This document shows, piece by piece, positions 36,315 to 45,159 of a DNA stretch of 64,000 nt. The first letter of the stretch is position 1. Each line of letters begins with the position of its first letter. The notes under the pieces were generated by a model. It was not told the origin of the DNA. It did no database searches and saw only the letters and a list, made by a program, of their open reading frames with translations. The translations under genes were made by a program, and so were the position numbers. The stretch is from Bin87 sp965261925. Its GTDB lineage: Bacteria > Chloroflexota > Dehalococcoidia > Lucifugimonadales > UBA3495. The stretch is taken from the NCBI GenBank assembly GCA_965261925.1, contig OZ253486.1:3410001-3474000 (forward strand), written 5' to 3'.

Positions 36315-37037
36315 ATGGGAATGTTTTCCCGAATGTCCACCATCGTTAAATCCAAGATGAACCGCATGCTCGACTCTGCTGAGGACCCCCGGGAGACGCT
36401 GGACTACTCGTATGAGAAACAGCTGGAGATGCTACAGAACGTCAAGCGCGGAGTGGTCGAGATGGTGACCGCCAAGCGACGCATCCAGCAGCAGGCCGAG
36501 CGGGTCGGGGAGAACATCACCCGGCTGGACCGTCAGGCTCGCCAGGCGCTGGACGCAGACCGGGAGGACCTCGCCCGGCTGGCCCTGCAGCGCAAGCAGA
36601 CCGCCCTGGCGGAGCTGGAGGGACTGGACGAGCAGATCGCCGGCATGGAACGGGAGCAGGAGAAATTGACCCAGGCCGAGCAACGCTTGCAGGCCAAGGT
36701 GGATGCCTTCCGCAACCAGAAGGAAATCATCAAGGCACAGTATACGGCGGCTCAGGCTCAGGTGCGCATCGGCGCCGCGCTGGGCGGCATCTCCGAGGAG
36801 ATGGGAGACGTTTCGATGGCGGTGCAGCGCGCCGAGAACAAGACGGACCAGATGCGGGCCAAGGCCGGCGCCATCGACGAACTGGTTGCCTCCGGCGTGC
36901 TGGACGACATCACCGGCCCCCGGGACGACATCGACCGGGAACTGGCGCAGATTTCGACTTCCAGCAGCGTGGAGGCTGAACTCGCCGCGCTGAAAAACAA
37001 CAGCGCGGCGGCTCCGCCCAGCGGAGGGAGCGCCTGA
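36315..37037 (+). CDS. pspA: PspA/IM30 family membrane-stress protein
   Basis: The 240-residue protein has the PspA layout: an amphipathic N-terminal helix (MGMFSRMSTIVKSKMNRMLD), SAEDPRETLDYSYEKQLEML, long coiled-coil helices through QAEQRLQAKVDAFRNQKEII, and a GISEEMGDVSMAVQRAENKT segment. ESCRT-III-like PspA assembles on damaged inner membranes. GGAGGAAA lies upstream. The C-terminal tail is short and low-complexity. It is paired with a PspAA gene 78 bases downstream. Confidence 0.92.
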   Translation: MGMFSRMSTIVKSKMNRMLDSAEDPRETLDYSYEKQLEMLQNVKRGVVEMVTAKRRIQQQAERVGENITRLDRQARQALDADREDLARLALQRKQTALAELEGLDEQIAGMEREQEKLTQAEQRLQAKVDAFRNQKEIIKAQYTAAQAQVRIGAALGGISEEMGDVSMAVQRAENKTDQMRAKAGAIDELVASGVLDDITGPRDDIDRELAQISTSSSVEAELAALKNNSAAAPPSGGSA

Positions 37038-37115
37038 CCACGGATACGGCAAGGCAAATCCGCCGAATCCTGTGGTTGCCACCCCACTCCGTCGCACAAT
37101 ACTGGAGCGCTGAAT

Positions 37116-37394
37116 TTGATAGTACGGATACTTGGCGAAGGGCAATTCAACCTACCCGGGTCGGTCATCGATGACCTGAACGACATTGACAACCGCATGG
37201 TGGAGGCGGTGGCCACAGAGGACGGCGCCCAATTCCGATCGCTGCTGGACGAAATGTTCCGGCTGGTGCGAGACCGGGGCGAACCGTTGCCGCTTGACCA
37301 ATTGGTGGAATCGGATCTGATCCTGCCGGAAACGGACCTTACGCTGGACGAAGCGGAGCACATTTTCATCGGCGACGGCCTGCTGCCCGGTTGA
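37116..37394 (+). CDS. PspA-associated protein (PspAA)
   Basis: The 92-residue protein matches the PspAA domain: MIVRILGEGQFNLPGSVIDD, a helical middle with VEAVATEDGAQFRSLLDEMF, then RDRGEPLPLDQLVESDLILP and a final GDGLLPG. The start TTG 37116 has GGAG eight bases upstream. PspAA proteins are encoded next to pspA in actinobacterial, archaeal and Chloroflexota-type systems. Confidence 0.88.
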   Translation: MIVRILGEGQFNLPGSVIDDLNDIDNRMVEAVATEDGAQFRSLLDEMFRLVRDRGEPLPLDQLVESDLILPETDLTLDEAEHIFIGDGLLPG

Positions 37395-37448
37395 CGGGCC
37401 GGCCGAGTAGGCAGACGGGCCCAGCACGATACGCCCATCGCCGCCCCA

Positions 37449-38816
37449 TCAAATGCTGGCGGTCTGTTCTCGCAACCCCGTAACTTGCGCCCCCGCCAGC
37501 GGCCGGCGCACTGTGGTCGGGTCCACGCCCGCCCGTAGCGCCGCCATTACGCCGGCGGCCTCCCAGTAGTTCTCCACGATGTGTAGCTGACCCGGGGCCC
37601 ACGGCAGTTCCGTCAGGTCGTTGCTCATCAGGTTGCGGTTCTCCCGCACGGCAATGGTGGAGATGCCCTGCTCCAGCGCCGCCAGGGTGGGCAACCCCAC
37701 ACATCCGTCAGGGATCACCAGGCACGACACGTCGGATGCGTTGAACACACTGTGGTGCCGTCGGGCTTCCGGGTCGGTAACGAGTCGGGGACTGCGCTGC
37801 AGACCTTTCAGGATGCACTGGATCATCGCCAGCGACACGGCCTCGGCCGCCATACGAGGATCGACCACCCCGGGGTCGGCGTTGGCAATCTCCCGGCTTT
37901 CCAGCATCGGGGCATGGGCCGACGGCACGTCGTACAGGGCCGAGACCGCGTGGGTCAGCATCGCTTCCACCCCGCCCCATGGGTTGACCATGTCGCCCAT
38001 CCGGTCAAAGTATTCGAAGTGGTAACCGGACGGCACGCCAATCAGCGATGTGATGGCCACCGCGTCATATTCGTTTCGCCGCCGGTCCAATTCCGCAAAC
38101 AGGGGCTCCAGCCCCCGCACCCTACCGGCGGCCCGTCCCGACCGCGCGTACCGGGAGTCCATTTGAAGGCCCCGTTCCAGCCGGAGAACCTGCGGCTGGA
38201 ACAGGCCATAGGACGTTCGCGCCGCGTTGATTGAGTTAATGGCCGCATGGACGAACAGTTCGTCGTCATGGGGCCCGAGCACAACCAGCAAACGATTGTT
38301 GCGGACCCGTTGCAGACCCACCTGGCCAAGCAGCAGCCGGGCGATGACGCTGCCCTCAACGTACAGGGAGTTGGCCGGCATCTCAATGACATCCGATGCG
38401 TTCACCACGTTGGGATGGGTGATCAGCGTGTCGCAGACCGAGGCCAACAGAGCGGCCACCGGCATGGCATCCCCGGCGTGGCCGCCGATCTCCGCCCCCA
38501 CTCCGGTCGGCACCAGAAGAACCGCGTTGAACTGCTGGGCGTTTTCCACAGGCCGGCGGTCCAGGCGGAAAATGGACGCGGAGCGGTGATTGCTGTCCAA
38601 CGAGCGCAGCAGACCAATCTCGCAGTGGTGCCCCTCTTGATTGGAGCCCGGGATCCGCACCCGGCCCGTCACGGCCAGCCGGATAGGAACCTCGCCCGGT
38701 TGCAGTTGCTGTGTCACGGCTTGACACAACCGCCGGCGCAGGTTTGTGTTCGACGTGGTCGCGGGGACAATCAGCTCGCGTTCGTACAGTTCGGCAGTCG
38801 CCATTACGTAGCTCAT
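37449..38816 (-). CDS. DUF3326 family protein
   Basis: The protein contains the DUF3326 core: VLLVPTGVGAEIGGHAGDAM, LITHPNVVNASDV, LYVEGSVIARLLLGQVGL and, towards the end, VIPDGCVGLPTLAALEQG. No enzymatic role is established for the family. The start is ATG 38816, overlapping the stop of the upstream decarboxylase gene (ATGA); GGGGAGG lies directly upstream, and ATG 38804 would have a better spacing, so the exact start is uncertain. The coupling implies a shared pathway or complex with the polyamine-type decarboxylase. Confidence 0.75.
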   Translation of the reverse strand: MSYVMATAELYERELIVPATTSNTNLRRRLCQAVTQQLQPGEVPIRLAVTGRVRIPGSNQEGHHCEIGLLRSLDSNHRSASIFRLDRRPVENAQQFNAVLLVPTGVGAEIGGHAGDAMPVAALLASVCDTLITHPNVVNASDVIEMPANSLYVEGSVIARLLLGQVGLQRVRNNRLLVVLGPHDDELFVHAAINSINAARTSYGLFQPQVLRLERGLQMDSRYARSGRAAGRVRGLEPLFAELDRRRNEYDAVAITSLIGVPSGYHFEYFDRMGDMVNPWGGVEAMLTHAVSALYDVPSAHAPMLESREIANADPGVVDPRMAAEAVSLAMIQCILKGLQRSPRLVTDPEARRHHSVFNASDVSCLVIPDGCVGLPTLAALEQGISTIAVRENRNLMSNDLTELPWAPGQLHIVENYWEAAGVMAALRAGVDPTTVRRPLAGAQVTGLREQTASI

Positions 38817-40009
38817 CCTCCCCATCGTGCTGCGAAATCGGCGTAGGTGTATCCTCGCTTCAGAAGCAGATCGCCGTTCGAGGTAAGGGCGTAAATCGTC
38901 GGTAGGGCGACGCCGTTAAACATATGGGCCTTGACGAGGGTGTAGGCGCCCATGTTGAGAAACGCCACCCGGTCGCCCACCGCCAGGGGACGGTCAAAGC
39001 GGTACTCCCCAAAGACGTCTCCGGCGAGGCAGGTACATCCAGCCAGCGTGCAGGCCCATTCGCCGTCGTCCCGGTGTCCCAGGACGTCCGGTTCATACTG
39101 ATACTCGAAAACTTCCGGCATATGGTTCACCGTAGTGTCCAGGAGCGCCGTTCGGTGGCCGTCCCGTATCTGGAGTTCCAACACCGTGGCTACGAGATAG
39201 CCGGCCGCGCGTATCAGGGCGGCCCCCGGTTCTATGATCGTCTCCAAGCCGCATTGCCGTTGCAGAAATTCCAGGGTGCGGTACAACGGTGTCATGTCAG
39301 GGGCCTCGCCATCGGGTTCATCTTCAAGCAGGTAGCCGCCTCCCAGGTTGACCCACCGCAGCCGGCCGTCCTCCAATCGGCGCCCCAGCCGGCGGCGCAT
39401 TCGGTCGACCGTTGCTTCCAGCTGGCCGAAGTCGGTAGCATCGCAGTTGGAGTGGAGCAACAGGCCCGAGACGGAATCCGGCTCGTCAAGGACCTCGGCC
39501 ACCGTCGCCAGCGGCTCGCCCAGCCGGGAACTGGGCCGGCACGGGTCATAACGGGGATCACCGATGAAAGACAGTTCAGGGTTCACTCGCAGGCCGCAAC
39601 TGACCTGCGTCCCCAGGGTGTCCCGAAACGTGCGCCACTGGTTGACAGAGTTAAATGCAACGTGATCGCAAAGCTGACCCAGGTCCGCTGCATCCTGATG
39701 CCGCAGCCCGGGCGCGGTGAAATGCACTGTGCCACCGTCGCCCAGAACCGACCGCGCCAGCATCGCCTCAAAGAGAGAACTGACCGCGAATCCGTCCAAA
39801 TGCGGGGCCATCAACTCCAGTACGTCGCGGAAGCAGAAGGACTTCACGGCGAAGAGCAACCGGCAACCGCTGGCATCCCGGATTTCTGTCGCCTTCCCCA
39901 GCAACCGGGCAATGCCCGCCTCGTCGTAGATGAATGCGGGAGTTTCCAACGGCACGTTACCGGAGACGACGGCTCCCATTCGTTCAGACCATCCTGTGGC
40001 AGCGTTCAT
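38813..40009 (-). CDS. Carboxynorspermidine decarboxylase-like PLP enzyme
   Basis: The 398-residue protein is a fold-III (alanine-racemase-type) PLP decarboxylase: Lys56 in LLFAVKSFCF binds PLP, LHSNCDATDF and WVNLGGGYLL form the active-site barrel, EPGAALIRAAGYLVATVLEL binds the PLP phosphate, and TCLAGDVFGEY carries the catalytic Cys/Asp. The AVKSF and CLAGD motifs fit carboxynorspermidine/carboxyspermidine decarboxylases (NspC) better than LysA or SpeA/C. It should release norspermidine or spermidine. It is the first gene of the pair with DUF3326 and divergent from the K+ channel. Confidence 0.82.
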   Translation of the reverse strand: MNAATGWSERMGAVVSGNVPLETPAFIYDEAGIARLLGKATEIRDASGCRLLFAVKSFCFRDVLELMAPHLDGFAVSSLFEAMLARSVLGDGGTVHFTAPGLRHQDAADLGQLCDHVAFNSVNQWRTFRDTLGTQVSCGLRVNPELSFIGDPRYDPCRPSSRLGEPLATVAEVLDEPDSVSGLLLHSNCDATDFGQLEATVDRMRRRLGRRLEDGRLRWVNLGGGYLLEDEPDGEAPDMTPLYRTLEFLQRQCGLETIIEPGAALIRAAGYLVATVLELQIRDGHRTALLDTTVNHMPEVFEYQYEPDVLGHRDDGEWACTLAGCTCLAGDVFGEYRFDRPLAVGDRVAFLNMGAYTLVKAHMFNGVALPTIYALTSNGDLLLKRGYTYADFAARWGG

Positions 40010-40193
40010 TTGTCGTCAGCTCAACTGATCGCCTTGTTACCGGCAATGAAGCTGATCGCCCATACACCGACACAGTTTGTTGACAGTGTTTAAATTACGG
40101 CGGAATTGCCGCGTCGGGGTGCAAAATTGTACGGTGGCCCCGACGACCGGCACCAACTCGATAACCGGGTTCGCCAGTAAAGGATGGTAACAG

Positions 40194-41117
40194 ATGGATA
40201 CGACAACGAATGCCGACAGTGGCACGGCCAGCCCGACCGGTCTACGCGGTAGAGTGTACGCCGTGTTGGAAGCCCCGGACTTCCTTCGGCAAGGTGGCGC
40301 CGGCGATGGTCCGCATCTGCGCGGTTCCGTCATACCGGAGATATTTCTGGTAGTCGTAATCCTGATCAACACCCTGTCGTTGATCCTCTGGACAGTACCC
40401 AGTCTGAAAAATGCCTATTCCATCTGGTTTCACCTGGTGGAGTATTCCACCGTGGCAGTGTTTTTAGTGGAATACGGGCTGCGCTTCTGGGCGGCTCCTG
40501 AGGCTCACGCGGCCGGGAACCCATGGCGTCAGCGTCTACGCTTCGTGTTGTCGCCGACCGGACTGGTTGACGCTGCCGCGATTCTCCCGTCGGTGGTATC
40601 CATCTTCGTACTGCTGATCTCTGGCGACAGCCTTAGCCTTTCCTTCCTGCTGGCAGTGCGGCTGCTGACCCGCTCCGCCAAGCTGGCGCGTTACTTCCCG
40701 GGCGGGCGTCGATTGGGGATAGCCCTGCGACTGAAGGGCGGTCAGCTGCTCACCGCAGTGGCGGGGTTGCTGGTGGTGTTGGTCATCGCCGCCGCGCTGA
40801 TGTATTTCGCCGAATCGGCGGCCCAGCCGGAGGTTTTCAGCAGCATTCCCGCAGCCATGTGGTGGAGCGTAGTCACCCTCACCACCGTGGGGTATGGCGA
40901 CTACGTGCCGGTGACCGGCATGGGGCGGCTGCTGGCGGCGGTGATTGCGGTGTTGGGCATCGGTCTGTTCGCCCTGCCGGCGGGTATTCTGAGCGCCGCC
41001 ATGATGGAGGCTAACGCAGCTGATGGGGCCGGCGGCGCCAACCAGCCGACCGGGGTTTGTCCCCACTGCGGCGGAGATCTGGCGACCGATGCGTCGGCCA
41101 CCGGCGCCCACGGTTAG
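40194..41117 (+). CDS. Voltage-gated-type potassium channel
   Basis: This 307-residue protein has six TM segments. S4 carries spaced basic residues (AVRLLTRSAKLARYF; Arg156, Arg160, Lys163, Arg166), the pore loop has the K+ selectivity filter TVGYGD (231-236), and S6 follows (LLAAVIAVLGIGLFALPAGI). The cytoplasmic tail ends in a half zinc ribbon (CPHCGG, 289-294) instead of an RCK domain. AAAGGA lies before ATG 40194. Such channels occur in Psp-linked polyamine clusters; polyamines are classic pore blockers of K+ channels, which gives a possible link. Confidence 0.88.
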   Translation: MDTTTNADSGTASPTGLRGRVYAVLEAPDFLRQGGAGDGPHLRGSVIPEIFLVVVILINTLSLILWTVPSLKNAYSIWFHLVEYSTVAVFLVEYGLRFWAAPEAHAAGNPWRQRLRFVLSPTGLVDAAAILPSVVSIFVLLISGDSLSLSFLLAVRLLTRSAKLARYFPGGRRLGIALRLKGGQLLTAVAGLLVVLVIAAALMYFAESAAQPEVFSSIPAAMWWSVVTLTTVGYGDYVPVTGMGRLLAAVIAVLGIGLFALPAGILSAAMMEANAADGAGGANQPTGVCPHCGGDLATDASATGAHG

Positions 41118-41284
41118 CGGGTCAATCTACCGAGACTTCAGTCCAGCAACAGAAATTTACAGTGTCATCAGGCCGGCCAGATTTGCAGGAGCATTGGGCC
41201 ACTCTGGGAGCCGCATCGGCGACCATTGCCGCACTTTGATCATGAGGTGGAGAGATGGTGTACCGGGAGCAACTGTCTTCGATG

Positions 41285-41584
41285 TCAAGAGGAAAGGGTC
41301 GGGAATGTCGAGCTCATGTCGCCCCAGGGTGAGCGATGCTTGAGGATGGCGTTGAGGATGACGAGCAGTTTGCGCATACGAGCGACCAAGGCCACCTTAT
41401 GGTAGCGGGCGTAGTCGCCATCATCGCTGCGGCCCATGACCCGCAACGCCGCGGCCATCGTGCGTTGGCCCGGCACCAGTATCGCGCCCACCAATAGCAC
41501 CTGGGCTTTGCGCTAGGTCGGGTTGCTAAACAGCGTTGCGCAGGGAACGCGAACGGCTACAATGGCATCGGGCGAGGTGAGCAT
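41285..41584 (-). mobile_element. Fused relics: IS701-like N-terminus joined to IS110 C-terminus
   Basis: Reading on the minus strand from ATG 41584, an IS701/DDE_5-type N-terminus (ATLFSNPT, in-frame TAG, then RKAQVLLVGAILVPGQRTMA and ALRVMG...DYARYHKV) runs without break into the C-terminal end of an IS110-type transposase (MRKLLVILNAILKHRSPW). The two parts come from different families, so a deletion or recombination joined them. 41118-41284 holds nothing recognisable. Confidence 0.65.
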
Positions 41585-41649
41585 GGCTGGGCCTTTTGTG
41601 ACATTAGGGACGGAACAGCTTACTCTGCCCTTATACTTTTTCTAAAAAT

Positions 41650-41934
41650 GCGTAAAGTCCAGGGAAGGACCCGTTTGAGGGAGTGTGGTGCGACTTGCTG
41701 GGTTGGTTGCAGGAGGATCCCGACGCTAGCGCGGTGGCACTGCTGGGCCGACTGCAGGATAGCGACCCGGGCCGTTTCAGCCGGGCGCATCTGCGAATGT
41801 CGCAGCGGAGGATGCAGCAGTCGGGAGGCATCATGGCGAACGAGTTGGTCTACGCGGCGTCTGAAGCAACTCTGCCGGACCTCCACGGAATACCGGAAGC
41901 CGCCTCGATCGGGAACGACCCAAAGTGCTGATTT
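41650..41934 (+). mobile_element. Relic of an IS21/IS481-type transposase N-terminus
   Basis: An open frame encodes KDPFEGVWCDLLGWLQEDPD, SAVALLGRLQDSDPGRFSRA and HLRMSQRRMQQSGGIMANEL. This matches the segment DPFDGVW...HPGRFSASQLRTLQRR of the IstA proteins in this window, but the element is a different, distant relative. Only this piece remains. The interval 41935-42282 shows no gene. Confidence 0.6.
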
Positions 41935-42282
41935 TTCGGCAACAATCTCTGGCGAGGCAACAGGTTTCAGCAAATATGGTTGACGCGGGACAAGGGCGCG
42001 GTTGGTTTTGAGTGTTGGGGACGTTGGCCGGTTCGCACGCCAAATCACGCGCCGGCCGTTGCGAACAGCACGGATTGCCCATTCAAAACCAGTCGCCGCA
42101 GGCGAGGATCGTGGGATAATCACGGCGATCCCGGACCGGCGATAGAGTTGCGGACCCTCCGGCTACTTTCTCGAAACCCGACGTATTTCGGTATGCGAGG
42201 ATAGAAAGCGTTGTGGCGATATTGGCGGCGCTGGAATCACGCGAACAATCTGCGAAATCTACACCAACATACCGGGGGCGAA

Positions 42283-42615
42283 ATGGCGATATATCGGGTA
42301 TTTTCGGACACGGACGGCGAGAGCCACATCGAGGACCTGAAACTGGAGGAGCATCCGGAACTGGGGGCGCTGATCAATTTGTCCGAGGTGCGGGTGCAGG
42401 AGTTTGACGGGTCACGTCACATGGACTTTCATCCCCTGCCCGAGCGCCGTCTGATCATCCATCTGTCCGGTGAAGTGGAGATCGGGGCCAGCGACGGCGC
42501 GAAACGGGTGCTCCGAGCCGGCGATATTCGGCTGATGGAGGACACCACCGGCAAGGGCCATTCGCACAACGACCTGACCCCATCGGCCGCGGTCTACATC
42601 CTGCTGACCGACTGA
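42283..42615 (+). CDS. Small cupin protein, paralogue of the 1873 gene
   Basis: The 110-residue protein (MAIYRVFSDTDGESHIEDLK...) shares order and motifs with the cupin at 1873-2214: FHPLPERRLIIHLSGEVEIG, then LRAGDIRLMEDTTGKGHSHN. The conserved DTTG-GH element with extra His residues may bind metal. ATG 42283 is preceded only by a weak GGGGGCGAA. It is followed 122 bases later by a VOC gene on the same strand. Confidence 0.8.
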   Translation: MAIYRVFSDTDGESHIEDLKLEEHPELGALINLSEVRVQEFDGSRHMDFHPLPERRLIIHLSGEVEIGASDGAKRVLRAGDIRLMEDTTGKGHSHNDLTPSAAVYILLTD

Positions 42616-42737
42616 TTGACCCTTCTTGCCGGCAGGTTCGCCGTCGGCGCTGCGATCCGTCCCCGTCCTTCGGGTCGACATCGAAGCAGGGAAAAAGGCA
42701 TAATCATTGGTTACAGTCGCATTCGGAGGAGATGAAG

Positions 42738-43292
42738 ATGTCGGCGAAAGTCACCGGGCTAGGCCATATCGGTTTCTACGTTCAAGACCTTGAACTCATG
42801 ATGAACTTCTATGCGAATTTCATGGGCATGACGCTGACCAAGGTCGGTCCGCTGGGCGCTTTTTTCAGCGCTGATCCGGAGAGCTGCGACCACGAGATCG
42901 CCCTGATCAACGGGCGCGCCTCGCTGGAGGACCCGCAATGGATCCAGCAGATCTCGATGCGTGTGGAGTCCCTCGATGATCTCCGCGACTTCAAGGGTCG
43001 CATCCTGGCACACGGGTACAAGCTGGACCGCATCGTCACTCACGCGAGCGCTATCGGCTGCTACTTCCGGGATCCGGAGAACAACCCCACCGAGGTGTTC
43101 TGGCTCACCGGCCATACGTCATGGGCCCAGGTGGGCATCCCCATCGACATTGACCAGTCGGACGAAGCGGTTATGGCGGATGTGTTGCGGTCCTGGGAAG
43201 CGGTCAAGGACGTCGCAATGGGCAAGCCGGCCAGCCAGGAAACTGTGGAGGCGATTCGCGATTTGAGCGCGACGGCGGTCGGAAGCCGATAA
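42738..43292 (+). CDS. VOC family dioxygenase-like protein
   Basis: The 184-residue protein contains two beta-alpha-beta-beta-beta modules: GLGHIGFYVQDLELMMNFYA, then HEIALINGR, ISMRVESLDDLRDFKGRILA, IGCYFRDPENNPTEVFWLTG. Likely metal ligands are His10 of the first strand, His of DHEIAL and Glu of PTEVFW, as in extradiol dioxygenases of the 2,3-dihydroxybiphenyl type. The role is probably ring cleavage or a related reaction. ATG 42738 is preferred over ATG 42732 because GGAGGA lies seven bases before it. Confidence 0.82.
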   Translation: MSAKVTGLGHIGFYVQDLELMMNFYANFMGMTLTKVGPLGAFFSADPESCDHEIALINGRASLEDPQWIQQISMRVESLDDLRDFKGRILAHGYKLDRIVTHASAIGCYFRDPENNPTEVFWLTGHTSWAQVGIPIDIDQSDEAVMADVLRSWEAVKDVAMGKPASQETVEAIRDLSATAVGSR

Positions 43293-43446
43293 ATATTGGG
43301 GTAACCCGAACTGTCCCCTAGCACAGAATGCACGGGCGTTCGACAAATCGGTTCGGGCTGGCCGGCGTTTTCTCGGTACTCGTGGCGGACCCTGGAGAGT
43401 CCGGCCTCTATTGCTTACGCTGTAGAGGGGTTGGAACATTAAGATG

Positions 43447-43515
43447 GAGCGGCTCCGCCAGGAGCACCTGGCGAGCAGCACGCAGTGGATGGCGTTGACG
43501 ATCTCCCGGCGTTAG
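43447..43515 (-). mobile_element. Short IS5 relic
   Basis: About 65 bp (CAGGAGCACC...GATGGCGTTGACGATCTCCC) match the internal part of the IS5 elements at 1-516 and 2242-3120. The neighbouring intervals 43293-43446 and 43516-43760 hold no recognisable gene. Confidence 0.6.
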
Positions 43516-43760
43516 ACATACGCACACCGAGCCGACTGCATGACCAGTGGATTGCTCACTGACGGGAGGGCCAGTAAGCCACGGACGGGTGTCCGGACTT
43601 TTTGCCGCGAGGAGGGTTCCGCGCTGACGGGCCGTTGTACCATGCGCTGGTTCCGGTCGATGGGATGTCAATTTTGGCTGCTGCGTGACAACTCAACGGC
43701 GCTCTGACTCAACCTGTATCGGTCGAGGTTTGGCCTGGCTTTGGGGCCGAGAGCCGGCCG

Positions 43761-43922
43761 CTAGTCAGCGGCTGACGACGCCAAACCGGCCCGGTCGGCC
43801 AGCGCGAGGTCTATGGCGTGCTTCTCCGCCCGCTCAGTTTCGGGCGGGAACCGCACCACCAGTACCAGGGCGGAGACGACTATAATCGTCATCCCCACGA
43901 TGAGCAGAGCATCCGTGTAGCC
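43761..43922 (-). pseudogene. C-terminal remnant of an MFS-type transporter
   Basis: A start-less frame entering from the IS630 B4 end encodes a last membrane helix (GYTDALLIVGMTIIVVSALV LVV, positions before RFPPETERAE) and a cytoplasmic tail (KHAIDLALADRAGLASSAAD), ending at TAG 43763-43761. This is the typical end of a 14-TM or 12-TM major-facilitator protein. The IS630 B4 lies directly upstream; the rest of the gene is absent from the other side. Confidence 0.5.
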
Positions 43923-43927
43923 TAGTA

Positions 43928-45157
43928 TTCAGTCAACATTGGAGTGGCAGGGATAAAACCGCTGCAGTTTGGTTCGGGCGTCCTGGCTGCTGAACCGCCA
44001 GTCGATGGTGGCTTTCCTAGCGTTACGCTCAGTCTCATAGACGCCGATAGCCCGTTGCAGGGCAGGTTCGTCGGGGTTTCTCCCTTGAAGGCAAGCCCGG
44101 GTCAACACGCTGAATTCAATCTCTGCCATGTTCAGCCAACTGGCGTGTTTGGGCGTGTGATGGAACCCCAGTCGTTTCGCGATGCGCCGAGCCTCAGCGG
44201 CGGGGAAGGTCTCGTACAGGGAAGCCATGCGGTGGGTGTTCAGATTGTCAAGCACCACCCGTACCACTGGAGCGTGAGGATAGGCCACATCCACCAGCCA
44301 CCGCATCTGGTGAGCGAAGTCCTGCATAGTGCGCCGTTCGGTGATGGCTATGTGGCGCCAACCGGCCAGGGGCTCACAGGTCAGGAAGATGTTGCGGGTG
44401 CCGCCGCGCCGGTACTCGTAGTCCTGACGCCGCGGTCGTCCCGGTTGGGCGGGCAGCGGCGGTCGAGTATCGGCCAGCAGTTGGGTGGAGGTCTCGTCGA
44501 AGCACACCACCGGCCGGTTTGGGTCGTAGGGTTCGGCGCAGAGGTCCAGCACGTCCTCCATGGCAGCCACGAACTCCCCGTTCACCTTGGGAATGCACCA
44601 CTGCTGTTTCCGCCACGGCTGGTGGATGTTTTTTTGAGCCGCAGACGCACCGTCTCGTGGGACAGCGACTCCACCAACCCCAACTCCACCGCCTGGTCGG
44701 CCAGCAACCGCAGGGTAACTGGCCAAGAGCTCAGTGGTCATGGCCTTCGGGCGCATCGCTGCACGCCAGGGCAATCAGGTGGGCTTCGCCCTTGTCATCC
44801 AGCTTCCGGTACCGGTTGGCTTGAGGATGGTCGTGCAGCACGCCGTCCAATCCTTCCTCGGCGTAGCGCCGCTTGGTGCGGAACACCGTCCGCTGCGACG
44901 TGTCCAGCGCTGCCACCACCTGGCTCGCGCTCCATCCTTCGTCAGTCCTGAGCAAGATGCGCGCCCGAGTGATTACCCGTGCGGAATGCTGGCCGCTTCG
45001 GATCAATTGCCGGAGCCGTTCTCGCTCCTCCGACGTCAACTGTACCCCGTATTTCTCCTGAACCATGGATGTCGCACCTCCCCCACTGCTGATTGCAACT
45101 CAGCGTAGCCACTCCGGCTCACCTCCCGCCGTATCTGTCGATACAGGTTTGACTGAG
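43928..45157 (-). mobile_element. IS630-family element B, copy 4
   Basis: The ends TTCAGTCAACATTGG and (reverse complement) CTCAGTCAAACCTG lie between TA 43926-43927 and TA 45158-45159. The flanks belong to two different genes (MFS tail and NirB-like start), so either recombination between IS copies or a deletion accompanied this insertion. Confidence 0.85.
43929..45066 (-). pseudogene. IS630-B transposase with internal insertion (copy 4)
   Basis: The N-terminal ORF starts at ATG 45066 (MVQEKYGVQLTSEERERLRQ). After AACSDAPEGHDH a 14-bp insertion (near 44717-44732) shifts the frame. The A7 slippery site and the catalytic ORF (QKNIHQPWRKQQWCIPKVNG, EFVAAMEDVLDLCAEPYDPN) follow, without the extra base of B1 and B2. 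The damage in the first ORF should inactivate it. Confidence 0.8.
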
Positions 45158-45159
45158 TA

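Noticed and set aside
38924..40093. Long plus-strand open frame antisense to the decarboxylase
   Set aside because: It is a shadow of the PLP decarboxylase, without motifs and rich in His/Gln/Arg as expected from antisense.
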